A model generated the notes under the pieces. The model searched no databases. It had not been told where the DNA came from and worked only from the letters and a program-made list of their open reading frames with translations. From Pseudoalteromonas xiamenensis (GTDB lineage Bacteria; Pseudomonadota; Gammaproteobacteria; Enterobacterales; Alteromonadaceae), in NCBI RefSeq assembly GCF_042431545.1, contig NZ_JBHLYX010000002.1: 64,000 bases of DNA; one strand, written 5' to 3'. Below, one piece after another: positions 34,362-42,851 of this stretch; the stretch's first letter is position 1, and each line of letters starts with the position of its first letter. Made by a program: the position numbers and the translations under genes.

Positions 34362-36032
34362 TTAGTGAAATGATAGTAACTCTTTTGCACTGGCCTTGGT
34401 TGTTTCACTTATTACATCCCCACCAAGCAATCGTGCGATTTCATTAACACGACCATGCTCATCCAAAATTTGCATAGAGGTATGCGTAGTCGTACCATCG
34501 CTTTGTTTAGAAACATAAAATTGATTGTGTCCGCAACTTGCGACTTGAGGTAGATGCGTCACGCAGATAACTTGGGTGGACGTACCTAGCTGTCGTAGTA
34601 ACTTTCCTACTGCAGCAGCTGTTGGGCCAGAAATACCAACGTCTACTTCATCAAAAATCAACGTGGGTGTCGTCACTTTCTGCGCGATAATAACCTGAAT
34701 AGCTAAACTAATCCGAGATAGTTCACCGCCCGATGCGACTTTGGCGAGCGCTTGCATAGGTTGCCCCGGATTCGTACAAACCAAAAATTCGATTTCGTCC
34801 ATTCCATTCGCGCTTGGCTTGTTGTTGACCTTTCGGCCTAGTGCAATTGCAAATTTGCCGTTTGCCATTGATAGTCCAGCCATGCTTTGGGTGATTAAAC
34901 TATTTAAGGCTTCTGAGGCTGTTTTGCGGCTTGTGCTTAATGCATCGGCTTCATCAAAGTAAATCTCTTTCGCTTTTTGCAATTCAATTTCGAGTACTTG
35001 AAGGCGTTCTGAGTTTGCAGTTAAACCATTTAGTTGATTTGCTAACGTGCTATGAAGATCATAAAGCGCTTCTGGGCGAACCTGATGCTTTCGAGCTAAA
35101 TCCATTGCTTTGGCTAATCGGGTGTCGAGCTCTTCTAACCGTTCTGGGTCTTGATCTAGATTATTACTATAACGTCTAATTTCTCGACTTGCTTCTTCAA
35201 CTTGAACGGACGCATCTTGTAACATAGAAGCGATGGCTTCTAACGACGGGTCATAGGATGAAAGTTCATAGAACTGACTCGTTGCATGCTGTAAAAGGCT
35301 GAGTACAGTAAGGTCGTCAGATTCGTACAGGGCCTGTAATTCACGCTGGCAACTTTCTTGGATTGTTTGGCTGTGGCTTAATTTACTATGCTCATTTTCA
35401 ATTTCTTCAAATTCATTTTCACCAAGTGCAAACTCATCAAGTTCCGCCACTTGGTATTCTAGCAACTGTTTTTGAGCCGAAAGTTGGGCTTGTTCTTCTT
35501 GTAAAATGGCGATTTCTTTGGTGATAGACTGAACTTGTTGATATTGATGCTTGACCGCTTTCATCAGTTGTTCGTGTCCAGCGTAAGCATCGAGTAACTC
35601 TAATTGATGATCATTCTTTAGCAATAATTGATGTGCATGTTGTCCGTGAATTGCAACCAGTAATTGGCCAAGCTCTTTAAGTTGTGCGGCTGTAACGGAT
35701 GCGCCATTGATGTAGTTTTTGCTACGGCCATTTTTACTGATCACACGACGTAAGATACATTCCTCGTCGTCACTTTCCAGAAGATGTTCTTTTAAATAGT
35801 TTTGTGCACGCGGAAGTAACGACACATCGAAACAAGCTGCTATTTCCGCTTTGTCACATCCAGGTCGAATAGAATGGGCGTCTGCTCGTTCGCCAAGACA
35901 CAAAGAAAGTGCATCAATGGCAATGGATTTACCTGCACCGGTTTCGCCTGTAATTGATGTCATGCCTTTGTTCCAGTCGATCACAAGGTCACTGACGATT
36001 GCATAGTTACTAATTTCAAGACTCATCAACAT
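34362..36032 (-). CDS. recN: DNA repair protein RecN
   Basis: 556 aa. N-terminal ABC/SMC-type head with Walker A 'GETGAGKS' (residues 29-36), a coiled-coil middle (about 155-375) and the C-terminal 'VASGGELSRISLAIQVI' signature and 'LIFDEVDVGISG' Walker B. RecN tethers broken DNA and helps RecA-dependent double-strand break repair. The ATG at 36032 aligns with E. coli RecN ('MLMSLEISNYAIV' against 'MLAQLTISNFAIV'). Two LexA-type boxes just upstream show SOS control. The gene is followed by about 200 bp without visible features before the convergent yqhA-like gene. Confidence 0.97.
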   Translation of the reverse strand: MLMSLEISNYAIVSDLVIDWNKGMTSITGETGAGKSIAIDALSLCLGERADAHSIRPGCDKAEIAACFDVSLLPRAQNYLKEHLLESDDEECILRRVISKNGRSKNYINGASVTAAQLKELGQLLVAIHGQHAHQLLLKNDHQLELLDAYAGHEQLMKAVKHQYQQVQSITKEIAILQEEQAQLSAQKQLLEYQVAELDEFALGENEFEEIENEHSKLSHSQTIQESCQRELQALYESDDLTVLSLLQHATSQFYELSSYDPSLEAIASMLQDASVQVEEASREIRRYSNNLDQDPERLEELDTRLAKAMDLARKHQVRPEALYDLHSTLANQLNGLTANSERLQVLEIELQKAKEIYFDEADALSTSRKTASEALNSLITQSMAGLSMANGKFAIALGRKVNNKPSANGMDEIEFLVCTNPGQPMQALAKVASGGELSRISLAIQVIIAQKVTTPTLIFDEVDVGISGPTAAAVGKLLRQLGTSTQVICVTHLPQVASCGHNQFYVSKQSDGTTTHTSMQILDEHGRVNEIARLLGGDVISETTKASAKELLSFH

Positions 36033-36033
36033 A

Positions 36034-36072
36034 CTGTTTATCCATCCAGTTACATACTGATAATTTATACAG
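36034..36072 (-). promoter_or_regulatory. Two LexA (SOS) boxes upstream of recN
   Basis: Box 1 at 36034-36049 reads CTGT-N8-CCAG, one mismatch to CTGT-N8-ACAG. Box 2 at 36057-36072 reads CTGA-N8-ACAG, also one mismatch, inside the longer palindrome TACTG...CAGTA (36055-36074). Tandem SOS boxes before recN are known in E. coli. Box 1 begins 2 nt upstream of the ATG and overlaps the ribosome-binding region. Confidence 0.8.
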
Positions 36073-36125
36073 TAAAAATGAAATTAGCAAATGAATTTTG
36101 AATGAAGGATAAACTCAGATAAAGA

Positions 36126-36147
36126 AAAAGGTCCGATTGGACCTTTT
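36126..36147 (-). terminator. Terminator overlapping the stop of the 195-aa gene
   Basis: AAAAGGTCC / GGACCTTTT with a GATT loop. The stem overlaps the TAA stop (36146-36148) of the minus-strand gene and gives a T tract on that strand. Confidence 0.85.
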
Positions 36148-36733
36148 AGTAATTTGAAAGTTCTTGCGCTTTGGTTTTTGGTGCGATGAACTCGGGTTCG
36201 TCGTCTTGCTTGTCTGGTACTTGCGTGTCTTCTAAATCTGACTCTTCTTCAGTGAGCCCCTCTGGTTGATCTGGTGTTTGTAACAGCACAATCAGGGCGG
36301 GCAAGATTTCATGGTAAAAGGCTTTGTTATAAGCGATACCTGAACTAGGTAGCTCAGCGACAAAATATTGCATTTGTGTCGCTAATGCATCCATGTTTTT
36401 TGTCACATAGCACTTTTGCATCTCACGTACTACGGTGTTAACAAAAAGGTCTGCTACACGTTCAAGCTGATGCAAATTTTCTTCAGTGTGATGTTGAACG
36501 ACGAAGAAGTTGTTCGTAATAGATTGCAATTTAGGCACATATTTAGGGCGAACGATTTTAGCTTCAACAAATTCAGCGAGCTTTGACTTAAAATGCGCGT
36601 TAATTTCTTTCACGCGTTCGTTATATGCTCTTTTTTCGGCCTCGCGGGCTTTGCGACGATTGTTTTCTATTACAACGTAAACGGCCAATAGCACAATGAG
36701 CAAAATGAGCGTCACAAGCACAAGCATGGTCAT
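36146..36733 (-). CDS. Unknown single-pass membrane protein (195 aa)
   Basis: N-terminal membrane helix 'LVLVTLILLIVLLAVYVVI' (about residues 4-22), a basic coiled-coil linker 'NNRRKAREAEKRAYNERVK', a cytoplasmic helical domain (about 45-155) and an acidic tail rich in Asp/Glu ('EEESDLEDTQVPDKQDDEPEF'). I do not recognise the family. It lies between recN and nadK on the same strand, 73 nt after the nadK stop would run the other way and 113 nt before the recN promoter region, so it is probably a single unit. Length and order look conserved enough for a real gene: the codon pattern matches its neighbours, and a terminator overlaps its stop. Confidence 0.75.
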   Translation of the reverse strand: MTMLVLVTLILLIVLLAVYVVIENNRRKAREAEKRAYNERVKEINAHFKSKLAEFVEAKIVRPKYVPKLQSITNNFFVVQHHTEENLHQLERVADLFVNTVVREMQKCYVTKNMDALATQMQYFVAELPSSGIAYNKAFYHEILPALIVLLQTPDQPEGLTEEESDLEDTQVPDKQDDEPEFIAPKTKAQELSNY

Positions 36734-36806
36734 ACGGCAGAAGTACCTATAAATACTACAAAAATTACAAGCTATTTTGCGCTAAAAGCGAATGGCTCGC
36801 AACAGA

Positions 36807-37691
36807 TTAAAAGAGACGACTGCCCCAATTCAACTTTTGTCGTAACACATTGTAATAAGAATATGATTTTGGGTGAATAAGTCGTAACTTTCTGTCTGCT
36901 TTTCGTACTACAACCTCGTCACCAGGTAGGAGTGCAAGGACAACGTGGCTGTCGCAACTAACTTGCAAACTTGCCGAGTTTTCTAAACTTAATTTCAGTC
37001 GAATGGATTTATCCGCGTCAACGACCAGAGGACGGCTTGATAACGTGTGTGGAAACATTGGTACCATGGCCATCGCATTCAACTCTGGGGTCAAAATTGG
37101 CCCGCCACCAGAAAGCGAATACGCGGTAGAGCCGGTCGGAGTGCAGACAATGAGGCCGTCAGAGCGTTGTGAAAAGACAAAGTCATCGTCAATGAATGCT
37201 TCAAATTCAATCATGTGAGCGACTTTATCTGCATGTAGTACGGCTTCATTCACGGCTGCGTTTGCACTTTTAAGTTCTGCGTGTCGGTAGACTTCTACTT
37301 CTAATAAAAAACGTGATTCTTCAATGTATTCGCCTCTTAATACTTGCTCGAGGCTTGCTTCAAAACCATCAGGATTCAAATCGGTTAAAAAACCAAGGTT
37401 ACCTCGGTTTACACCGATGACCGCCACATCAAAACGTGAAAGAACGCGAGCCGCACCGAGCATATTGCCATCGCCACCAACAACGATGGCTAGGTCAGCT
37501 TGTTCGCCAAGCTCAACGAGTCCCCGCAGACAATTGTTGTCGATGTAATCTATTTGCTGTCCGACACGTTCTTCGACTAAAACCTCAAACCCTAATGCTT
37601 GCAAAAAGGTATAAAGGCGGTGTAATGTCATCGCCGCACCATCATGGTTTGGTTTACCGATAAGTCCTATCGTTTTGAAATGGGATGTCAT
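36807..37691 (-). CDS. nadK: NAD kinase
   Basis: 294 aa, normal length. The diphosphate-binding GGDGN motif lies at residues 72-76. 'RSDGLIVCTPTGSTAYSLSGGGPIL' is the conserved substrate loop, with the typical Asn-Glu pair in 'AAVNEAVLHA'. It phosphorylates NAD to NADP with ATP or polyphosphate. Monocistronic, divergent from hrcA with an 88-bp shared control region. The arrangement nadK, hrcA, grpE and recN nearby is a classical gammaproteobacterial layout. Confidence 0.98.
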   Translation of the reverse strand: MTSHFKTIGLIGKPNHDGAAMTLHRLYTFLQALGFEVLVEERVGQQIDYIDNNCLRGLVELGEQADLAIVVGGDGNMLGAARVLSRFDVAVIGVNRGNLGFLTDLNPDGFEASLEQVLRGEYIEESRFLLEVEVYRHAELKSANAAVNEAVLHADKVAHMIEFEAFIDDDFVFSQRSDGLIVCTPTGSTAYSLSGGGPILTPELNAMAMVPMFPHTLSSRPLVVDADKSIRLKLSLENSASLQVSCDSHVVLALLPGDEVVVRKADRKLRLIHPKSYSYYNVLRQKLNWGSRLF

Positions 37692-37744
37692 GATGTTCCA
37701 TAATCCTAATGTGATTGTTGTAAGCGTAACCGAAATTGGTGTCT

Positions 37745-37771
37745 CTTGAAAATTAAAAACGTGCCCAAATA
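37745..37771 (+). promoter_or_regulatory. Possible sigma-32 promoter of hrcA
   Basis: CTTGAAA (37745-37751), a 12-nt spacer and CCCAAATA (37764-37771) resemble the heat-shock consensus CTTGAAA / CCCCAT, with a weaker -10. Transcription would start within a few bases of the ATG at 37780, giving an almost leaderless message. No Shine-Dalgarno is visible there. Confidence 0.4.
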
Positions 37772-37779
37772 ACTAGAAT

Positions 37780-38724
37780 ATGAATATTAGTCCACGTGAT
37801 CAGCTTGTCTTTTCGGCAGTCATGAGCCTCTACTGTGATGGCCATGGCGTACCCGTAGCTTCATCAAAATTGGTGAAACAGACAGGCATGGCTGTTTGCT
37901 CAGCAACCGTTCGAAATGCAATGGCGCGTCTTGAAAAGGCGGGGCTGTTGTATTCCCCTCATACGTCCGCTGGACGAGTCCCTACAGAAGATGGTTTTAA
38001 GTTCTGGTTTGAGCAGTTTTTTGAATTAGGTGAACTAGGTCAATATTGGCAACCTGAGCAGTCTCAGCTCGTTGAATTCGCGCATACTTTGTCGCAAAAA
38101 TATAAAGTATGCTGTTGCGTGGGATTACCCCAAGTGAGCAGTCAAACGGTCTTTCGCGTTGAGATCTTAGATTTTGATGCAGACACGTGGTTGGTCCTAC
38201 TAATTGACCGTTCGGGTCAATCAAATAACATTTGTATTAATAAACCCGAGCAAAACTCCGATCAACTACGCTATCAGTTTGCAACGTGGTTAAACACGGT
38301 ATTTAGCCAGCAAAGCCTCATGGAAGGTTTGCATCGAATGCGAGCAATGGCGAACACTGCTCCAGCTCAATGTAAGGTCTTACTAGCGCAGTGGACTCGT
38401 GTACTTGCTCAGCAATTAGGAAGCGATAACAGTATCGTCGTGGGTGAACGTCATCTCTACAACCAATTAGAGCTGACCAAGGAATTACAAATTGGGGTGA
38501 ATCTATTGCATTGGATTGAAGACAGATTAGCCTTTAAGAATGGTGTCTCTGTGCTTCTTCCGCATGATTTACCTTATAGCGAATTTAAAGACTGTATTGT
38601 GCTTAGCGTCCCGTATTTTGCGAATTTAGAATACCAAAGCCGCTTTTGTATTATTGCGCCGAGAATAACGGCAATTGAATCTTTAATTACGGAATTTAGT
38701 GCAATTGGTGAAATAGGGGGTTGA
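37780..38724 (+). CDS. hrcA: HrcA-like heat-inducible transcription repressor
   Basis: 314 aa. The N-terminal winged helix contains the HrcA signature 'VPVASSKLVKQTGMAVCSATVRNAMARLEKAGLLYSPHTSAGRVPTEDGF' (about residues 24-72), continued by a divergent GAF-like/inserted region. The start at 37780 is supported because the HrcA fold begins at once. HrcA represses chaperone genes through the CIRCE operator in many bacteria. I find no CIRCE (TTAGCACTC-N9-GAGTGCTAA) upstream of hrcA or grpE, so its targets may lie elsewhere or be limited. grpE follows, but has its own sigma-32 promoter overlapping the hrcA stop. Confidence 0.85.
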   Translation: MNISPRDQLVFSAVMSLYCDGHGVPVASSKLVKQTGMAVCSATVRNAMARLEKAGLLYSPHTSAGRVPTEDGFKFWFEQFFELGELGQYWQPEQSQLVEFAHTLSQKYKVCCCVGLPQVSSQTVFRVEILDFDADTWLVLLIDRSGQSNNICINKPEQNSDQLRYQFATWLNTVFSQQSLMEGLHRMRAMANTAPAQCKVLLAQWTRVLAQQLGSDNSIVVGERHLYNQLELTKELQIGVNLLHWIEDRLAFKNGVSVLLPHDLPYSEFKDCIVLSVPYFANLEYQSRFCIIAPRITAIESLITEFSAIGEIGG

Positions 38725-38748
38725 AACCCGAAAATCCATCCCCATAAT
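38721..38748 (+). promoter_or_regulatory. Sigma-32 heat-shock promoter of grpE
   Basis: TTGAAA (38721-38726, the core of CTTGAAA), a 13-nt spacer and CCCCATAAT (38740-38748), a close match to the sigma-32 consensus. The -35 overlaps the hrcA stop codon (TGA at 38722-38724), and the start site would lie about 26 nt before the grpE ATG. Confidence 0.75.
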
Positions 38749-38780
38749 TACGGCAATTGTTAGAATTGGAGAAGTTTCCC

Positions 38781-39368
38781 ATGTCTGAACAGACAAATAC
38801 AGAACAGCAAAAAGATGTTGTAGAAGAAGTTTTAGAATCAACTGAAGGTCAAGAGCCACAAACAGAACAGGTTGAGCTAAGCCCAGAAGAAGAAATTGCT
38901 GGTTTGTATGCTGAGTTAGAAGCAGCGAAGCAAACAATTAAAGATCAACAAGACAGCGTTCTTCGTGCTGCGGCAGACGTTGAAAACATGCGTCGTCGTG
39001 CTGCACAGGATGTTGAAAAAGCACAAAAGTTTGCACTTGAGAAGTTTGCAAATGAACTGTTACCGGTGCTTGATAATTTAGAGCGCGCTATTGAATTTTC
39101 AGATAAAGAAAATGACACATTAAAGCCTGTGCTTGAAGGTATCGAAATGACGCTGAAAAGTTTCACTGACGCGGTTGCTAAATTTGGCGTTGAACTTGTT
39201 AACCCTCAAGGCGAAGCGTTTAATCCGGAACTACATCAGGCGATGGCAATGCAGCCTAGCAATGATGTAACGCCAAACACTGTGCTTGCGGTAATGCAAA
39301 AAGGTTACACGCTGAACGGTCGTTTACTGCGCCCTGCGATGGTTATGGTATCGAAAGCGGCTGAGTAA
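38781..39368 (+). CDS. grpE: Nucleotide exchange factor GrpE
   Basis: 195 aa from the ATG at 38781, chosen because GGAG (38768-38771) lies upstream; a start 24 nt earlier lacks a ribosome site. The acidic N-terminus leads to the long dimeric coiled coil ('LYAELEAAKQTIKDQQDSVLRAAADVENMRRR'), a four-helix bundle and the C-terminal beta-domain 'VLAVMQKGYTLNGRLLRPAMVMVSK'. It releases ADP from DnaK and acts as a thermosensor in E. coli. dnaK and dnaJ are not in this window. Confidence 0.97.
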   Translation: MSEQTNTEQQKDVVEEVLESTEGQEPQTEQVELSPEEEIAGLYAELEAAKQTIKDQQDSVLRAAADVENMRRRAAQDVEKAQKFALEKFANELLPVLDNLERAIEFSDKENDTLKPVLEGIEMTLKSFTDAVAKFGVELVNPQGEAFNPELHQAMAMQPSNDVTPNTVLAVMQKGYTLNGRLLRPAMVMVSKAAE

Positions 39369-39392
39369 TTAACGCTTCGCTCGGATAGATAC

Positions 39393-39426
39393 AACAAAAA
39401 AGCACCTAAAGGGTGCTTTTTTGTTT
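39393..39426. terminator. Bidirectional terminator, grpE / Bcr-type exporter
   Basis: AACAAAAAAGCACC / GGTGCTTTTTTGTT with a 5-nt loop (TAAAG). It includes the end of the minus-strand gene, whose stop lies at 39406. Confidence 0.88.
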
Positions 39427-40569
39427 CCATTGACAGGCCAATGTGAGTACTAATGCGCTCAACATCATAAGCGAAAAAGCACGTGCATCTTGCGGTTGAA
39501 TAAACGCGAGAAGTGGGCCGACAAGCGCTCCGCTACCAAATCGCAGTGTGCCAATTACTGCGGTTGCAGTTCCTGATTTGTGTTCAAACGCAATTAAAAT
39601 CAATGCATCAGCGTTACTTGCAATGACACCCAATGCCATCATCACAGGTGCAATCGTAAGCGCTGTAGGATATAGCCCTAAATCGAAAAAACTGACCAAG
39701 TTCAAACAAATGGCGCTACACAAACCAAAAGCAAGGCTGATATAAAGCATTTTACGTGAACCAAATCGCGTCACCACGCGTGTATTGATAAAATTACCCA
39801 GTGTTAAGGCAATAACGTTAAACGCAAATAGCACACCGAACCATTTCTCAGAAACCTCAAAATGTTCAAGATAAATAAATGGAACCGAGGTTAGAAAACA
39901 AAAGAAACCAAACGACACAAGCATTGAGGTAAGAATATCAAAGCGTGCATTCTTTTCGCTAAGTACCTCTTTGTAATTATCAATAAAGAGCGCCAAACCA
40001 CGTTTAGTTGAAGGTTTTCTTGGAATATCAATAAGTTTAAATTGTACTAAGACTAACGTGATGACAGCGTAGAGCGACAAGCACCAAAATATCGCGCTCC
40101 AGTGCCATTGCACCATTAAGGCAGCCCCAACGGTCGGAGCAACCAATGGCGCTATCATCATAATCATTGAAACATAAGACATTCCCTTTGCAGTATGTTC
40201 TTGATACAAATGACGTACGATGCCAGGGATCACCACCGTAGCCGCAGCTCCCGCAAATGCTTGTACACCTCGTAGTGCCCAAAAAACAGCAATATCATCA
40301 ACAATAGCAAGGAGCGCTGAACTGATCGCAAAACCAGCAAGACCAAAACGAGCAAGTGTACGACGCGAATGTTGATCTGCGAGTGGTCCAAAGATAAGCA
40401 TACCTAGGGCGTATCCTGCTAAGTAAATACTAAGGGAAATTTGCACATTTTCCATGCTCGTATTGAGTTCGTTGGCAATGGTAAGCATGGCAGGTAGGTA
40501 CATGTCGATGGCGAGTGGTGTTATCGCTACCACCGCGGCCAGCAGTGGAAGCAAACGTTTTTGAGCCAT
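39406..40569 (-). CDS. Bcr/CflA family MFS drug exporter
   Basis: 387 aa, twelve membrane helices. TM1 'LLAAVVAITPLAIDMYLPAM' contains the D-x-Y-L-P motif of the DHA1 Bcr/CflA group. 'FGPLADQHSRRTLARFGL' is MFS motif A. It should export small hydrophobic drugs or sulfonamide-type compounds using protons; the real substrate is unknown. Single gene, convergent with grpE. The 250 bp between it and the M48 lipoprotein (40570-40819) hold both divergent promoters, and I see no clear element there. Confidence 0.9.
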   Translation of the reverse strand: MAQKRLLPLLAAVVAITPLAIDMYLPAMLTIANELNTSMENVQISLSIYLAGYALGMLIFGPLADQHSRRTLARFGLAGFAISSALLAIVDDIAVFWALRGVQAFAGAAATVVIPGIVRHLYQEHTAKGMSYVSMIMMIAPLVAPTVGAALMVQWHWSAIFWCLSLYAVITLVLVQFKLIDIPRKPSTKRGLALFIDNYKEVLSEKNARFDILTSMLVSFGFFCFLTSVPFIYLEHFEVSEKWFGVLFAFNVIALTLGNFINTRVVTRFGSRKMLYISLAFGLCSAICLNLVSFFDLGLYPTALTIAPVMMALGVIASNADALILIAFEHKSGTATAVIGTLRFGSGALVGPLLAFIQPQDARAFSLMMLSALVLTLACQWKQKSTL

Positions 40570-40819
40570 TAAAAAATCGTCTTGAAATAGGACAGAGGGT
40601 TAGTTTAACAGGAATCGATGACAAATATCGTCGATAAACGACAACATCAGCAATAAATAGGTTGAAAGGAATGACACGGTATAATCACCTATTTGTAATT
40701 TGAGTCGTTCGTCATTTCAAGGCATTATAATCACAATAGCTCGCTTTCGAGGGAGCGATTGTGAAAGTTGTCTTAACTTAGGCCGACAAGTTTTTTCTTT
40801 GGAGAACAAGGGAACGTAT

Positions 40820-41620
40820 ATGAAAAATTGGGTATTGGGATTGTGTATTGGTGTTCTGATGTGTGGGTGTAAAACATCGCCGACGGGGCGTACGCAAATA
40901 GCGTTGTATTCTTCCACTCAAATGGCGGAACTTGGCAATGCAAGCTTTGAAGAACTGAAAAAATCGACGCCGATAGAGAATGAACCGACGGTAAACACCT
41001 ACGTCCAATGTGTAGCAAATAAAATCATAAACGAACTACCAAACGAATTGCGAAACCAGCAATGGGAAGTGGTGGTGTTCAAAGATCCTACCGCCAACGC
41101 TTTCGCACTCCCAGGTGGTAAAATTGGTGTACATACCGGTTTGCTCGAAGTCGCAAAATCACAGCACCAGCTTGCAGCCGTTATAGGTCATGAAGTGGCT
41201 CATGTTATCGCTGAGCACGCAAACGAACGTATGTCTCAAGGTGCATTGGTTCAGACGGGTTTACAAATTGGTAGTGCCGCTCTGCAAATGGGCGAGGTGC
41301 AATACCGTGGTGAAATTATGCAAGCATTAGGACTTGGTGCGCAGCTTGGAATTGTTTTACCGTTCAGTCGTAGCCATGAAAGTGAAGCAGATATTGTTGG
41401 TCTTGAATATATGGCAAAAGCAGGATTTGATCCAAATGGCGCGGTGTTACTTTGGGAGAACATGAACAAAAACGCGGGTGAGCGCCAACCTGAGTTTTTG
41501 TCTACGCACCCTGCGCCTGAAAATCGGATTAGTAAGCTCAAACAAGCTTTACCAAAGGTTGCGCCATTACTAGAGCAAGCAAAAGCGGAAGGTAAACGCG
41601 CCAATTGCAAAGCGGTGTGA
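40820..41620 (+). CDS. M48 family zinc metalloprotease lipoprotein
   Basis: 266 aa from the ATG at 40820, supported by AAGGGA at 40808. The signal peptide ends in a lipobox at Cys17 (...LMCGC; Cys15 is also possible). The M48 motif HEVAH is at 124-128 (His124, Glu125, His128), and 'HESEADIVGLEYM' supplies the third metal ligand. The C-terminus has the typical 'STHPAPENRISKL'. It is like the periplasmic proteases LoiP/YcaL, which clear misfolded outer membrane proteins. It is probably outer- or inner-membrane anchored in the periplasm and belongs to envelope quality control. Confidence 0.9.
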   Translation: MKNWVLGLCIGVLMCGCKTSPTGRTQIALYSSTQMAELGNASFEELKKSTPIENEPTVNTYVQCVANKIINELPNELRNQQWEVVVFKDPTANAFALPGGKIGVHTGLLEVAKSQHQLAAVIGHEVAHVIAEHANERMSQGALVQTGLQIGSAALQMGEVQYRGEIMQALGLGAQLGIVLPFSRSHESEADIVGLEYMAKAGFDPNGAVLLWENMNKNAGERQPEFLSTHPAPENRISKLKQALPKVAPLLEQAKAEGKRANCKAV

Positions 41621-41654
41621 TTTATCTTGATTGCGTCCTAAGTAATCAAATGGT

Positions 41655-41765
41655 TTGCCTTGCTCGCCAAATTGACGGCAAGGCAATGCACACTAAGTTT
41701 CAATATTGAAACGATTTCGAAAATGCCATATGGCTACGGCAGCCATTTCCACCGATAGTGGAAAT
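41655..41765. terminator. Cluster of hairpins between convergent genes
   Basis: Several inverted repeats fill the 180-bp gap. They are TTGCCTTGC / GCAAGGCAA (41655-41663 and 41678-41686), the short palindrome TTTCAATATTGAAA just after it, and ATTTCCAC / GTGGAAAT (41745-41752 and 41758-41765). At least one probably terminates each convergent gene, although none has a strong T tract. Confidence 0.5.
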
Positions 41766-41800
41766 AGCGATGCACAGACCATAATCAGTTAAACCAGTAT

Positions 41801-42808
41801 TTACAGTCTTGAGTCATCAAGGTTGACAAATTGAATACTGGGCTGAGCTTGGCACCATTCCCACGCCATTTTGGCTACGTTGTGGGTACCTAGCGTGGTG
41901 TGCGCTTGCTGCCACTGTTTTAAACCTATTTCCATTATTTTATTGTCGATTTGGTCTAAGAAAGTGCCATGTGATGCTGAATAAAGCGACCGAAGCTGTT
42001 GTTGATTCTGTTCGTCAGTAACGGCAAATGCCTTAGGTTGACGTTTTACCGAACCGATAGTTTCGGCTACCAACGTGGCATCCGTAGTCATATTTGAACA
42101 GATCACCCACTGACTCCGCTTTGCTTCGCGTTCATTCTCAGGCAAATGAGCAAACGAGGGGGGACTATCTGTCCAAGGCTGTTCCAGATCCGTTGGTAGG
42201 TTATGTGCTTCGTGTTTTTCTATTGACTCGAGTGTTTTGTTTATTCTGCGCATTTCCGCATTCATTATTTCGAGATCTCTGACGCTTTCTGATTCTTGCG
42301 CATCATAAAGAGACCCTAGTTGCCCATTTAGTTCATCTATTTGGGCTGCAATCGAATCAAGCCTTTGCTGATCTTCTTCGCTCAGCTCATCGTTATTTTC
42401 AAGCTTAGCTTGTTCAATATTTAGTTCCTCAAGCTGGCGTTCAACAAGTTCAATCTGTTCACTTGAGTCTGGCCCAAGTTCCTCTTCGCAGATCTCTAGT
42501 TGCGTTTTACTTAGTCCCGTAATTTTTTGTATGCCAGTTAAGTAGCACGATTGAATGCTCGCAGGGTCTGCGGTAAGACATTTAGGCAGTAACGCTTTAT
42601 ATCCGTTCGCGATGATTTCCTCCGACTTGTTACTGCATTTAGCAAGTTGAGCAAATGTACCATCTGCACGTAACATCGCCATTTCTGTGTTAACGTTGAA
42701 TTCAAGTTGTTCCGGCGTCATTCGAATGGGGCTTGATGCATTGGCTCCAAAGATACTAAGTAGTGTTAGGGAAAAAGTGGCGGCTTGAGAGTAGCTTTTC
42801 ATGTTCAT
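41801..42808 (-). CDS. Secreted coiled-coil protein of unknown function (335 aa)
   Basis: Signal peptide about 1-25 (ending GANA-S). The mature protein has several Cys residues in the first 130 residues ('LAKCSNKSEE', 'LLPKCLTADPASIQSCYL', 'LEICEEEL') and a long acidic coiled coil (about 125-200, rich in Glu, Gln and Leu). A C-terminal globular part (about 215-335) ends 'WQQAHTTLGTHNVAKMAWEWC'. I do not recognise a family. It lies between the M48 protease and the hybrid kinase. Whether it is linked to the kinase is unknown; the intergenic gap of 178 bp argues for a separate unit. Confidence 0.7.
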   Translation of the reverse strand: MNMKSYSQAATFSLTLLSIFGANASSPIRMTPEQLEFNVNTEMAMLRADGTFAQLAKCSNKSEEIIANGYKALLPKCLTADPASIQSCYLTGIQKITGLSKTQLEICEEELGPDSSEQIELVERQLEELNIEQAKLENNDELSEEDQQRLDSIAAQIDELNGQLGSLYDAQESESVRDLEIMNAEMRRINKTLESIEKHEAHNLPTDLEQPWTDSPPSFAHLPENEREAKRSQWVICSNMTTDATLVAETIGSVKRQPKAFAVTDEQNQQQLRSLYSASHGTFLDQIDNKIMEIGLKQWQQAHTTLGTHNVAKMAWEWCQAQPSIQFVNLDDSRL

Positions 42809-42851
42809 TTCATTCCTTTTGAACTTGCGCTGTTATGAGTTCCTGTTCTCA

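Noticed and set aside
37692..38780. CIRCE operator near hrcA or grpE
   Set aside because: I looked for the TTAGCACTC / GAGTGCTAA inverted repeat in both upstream regions and found none. The good promoter match is to sigma-32.
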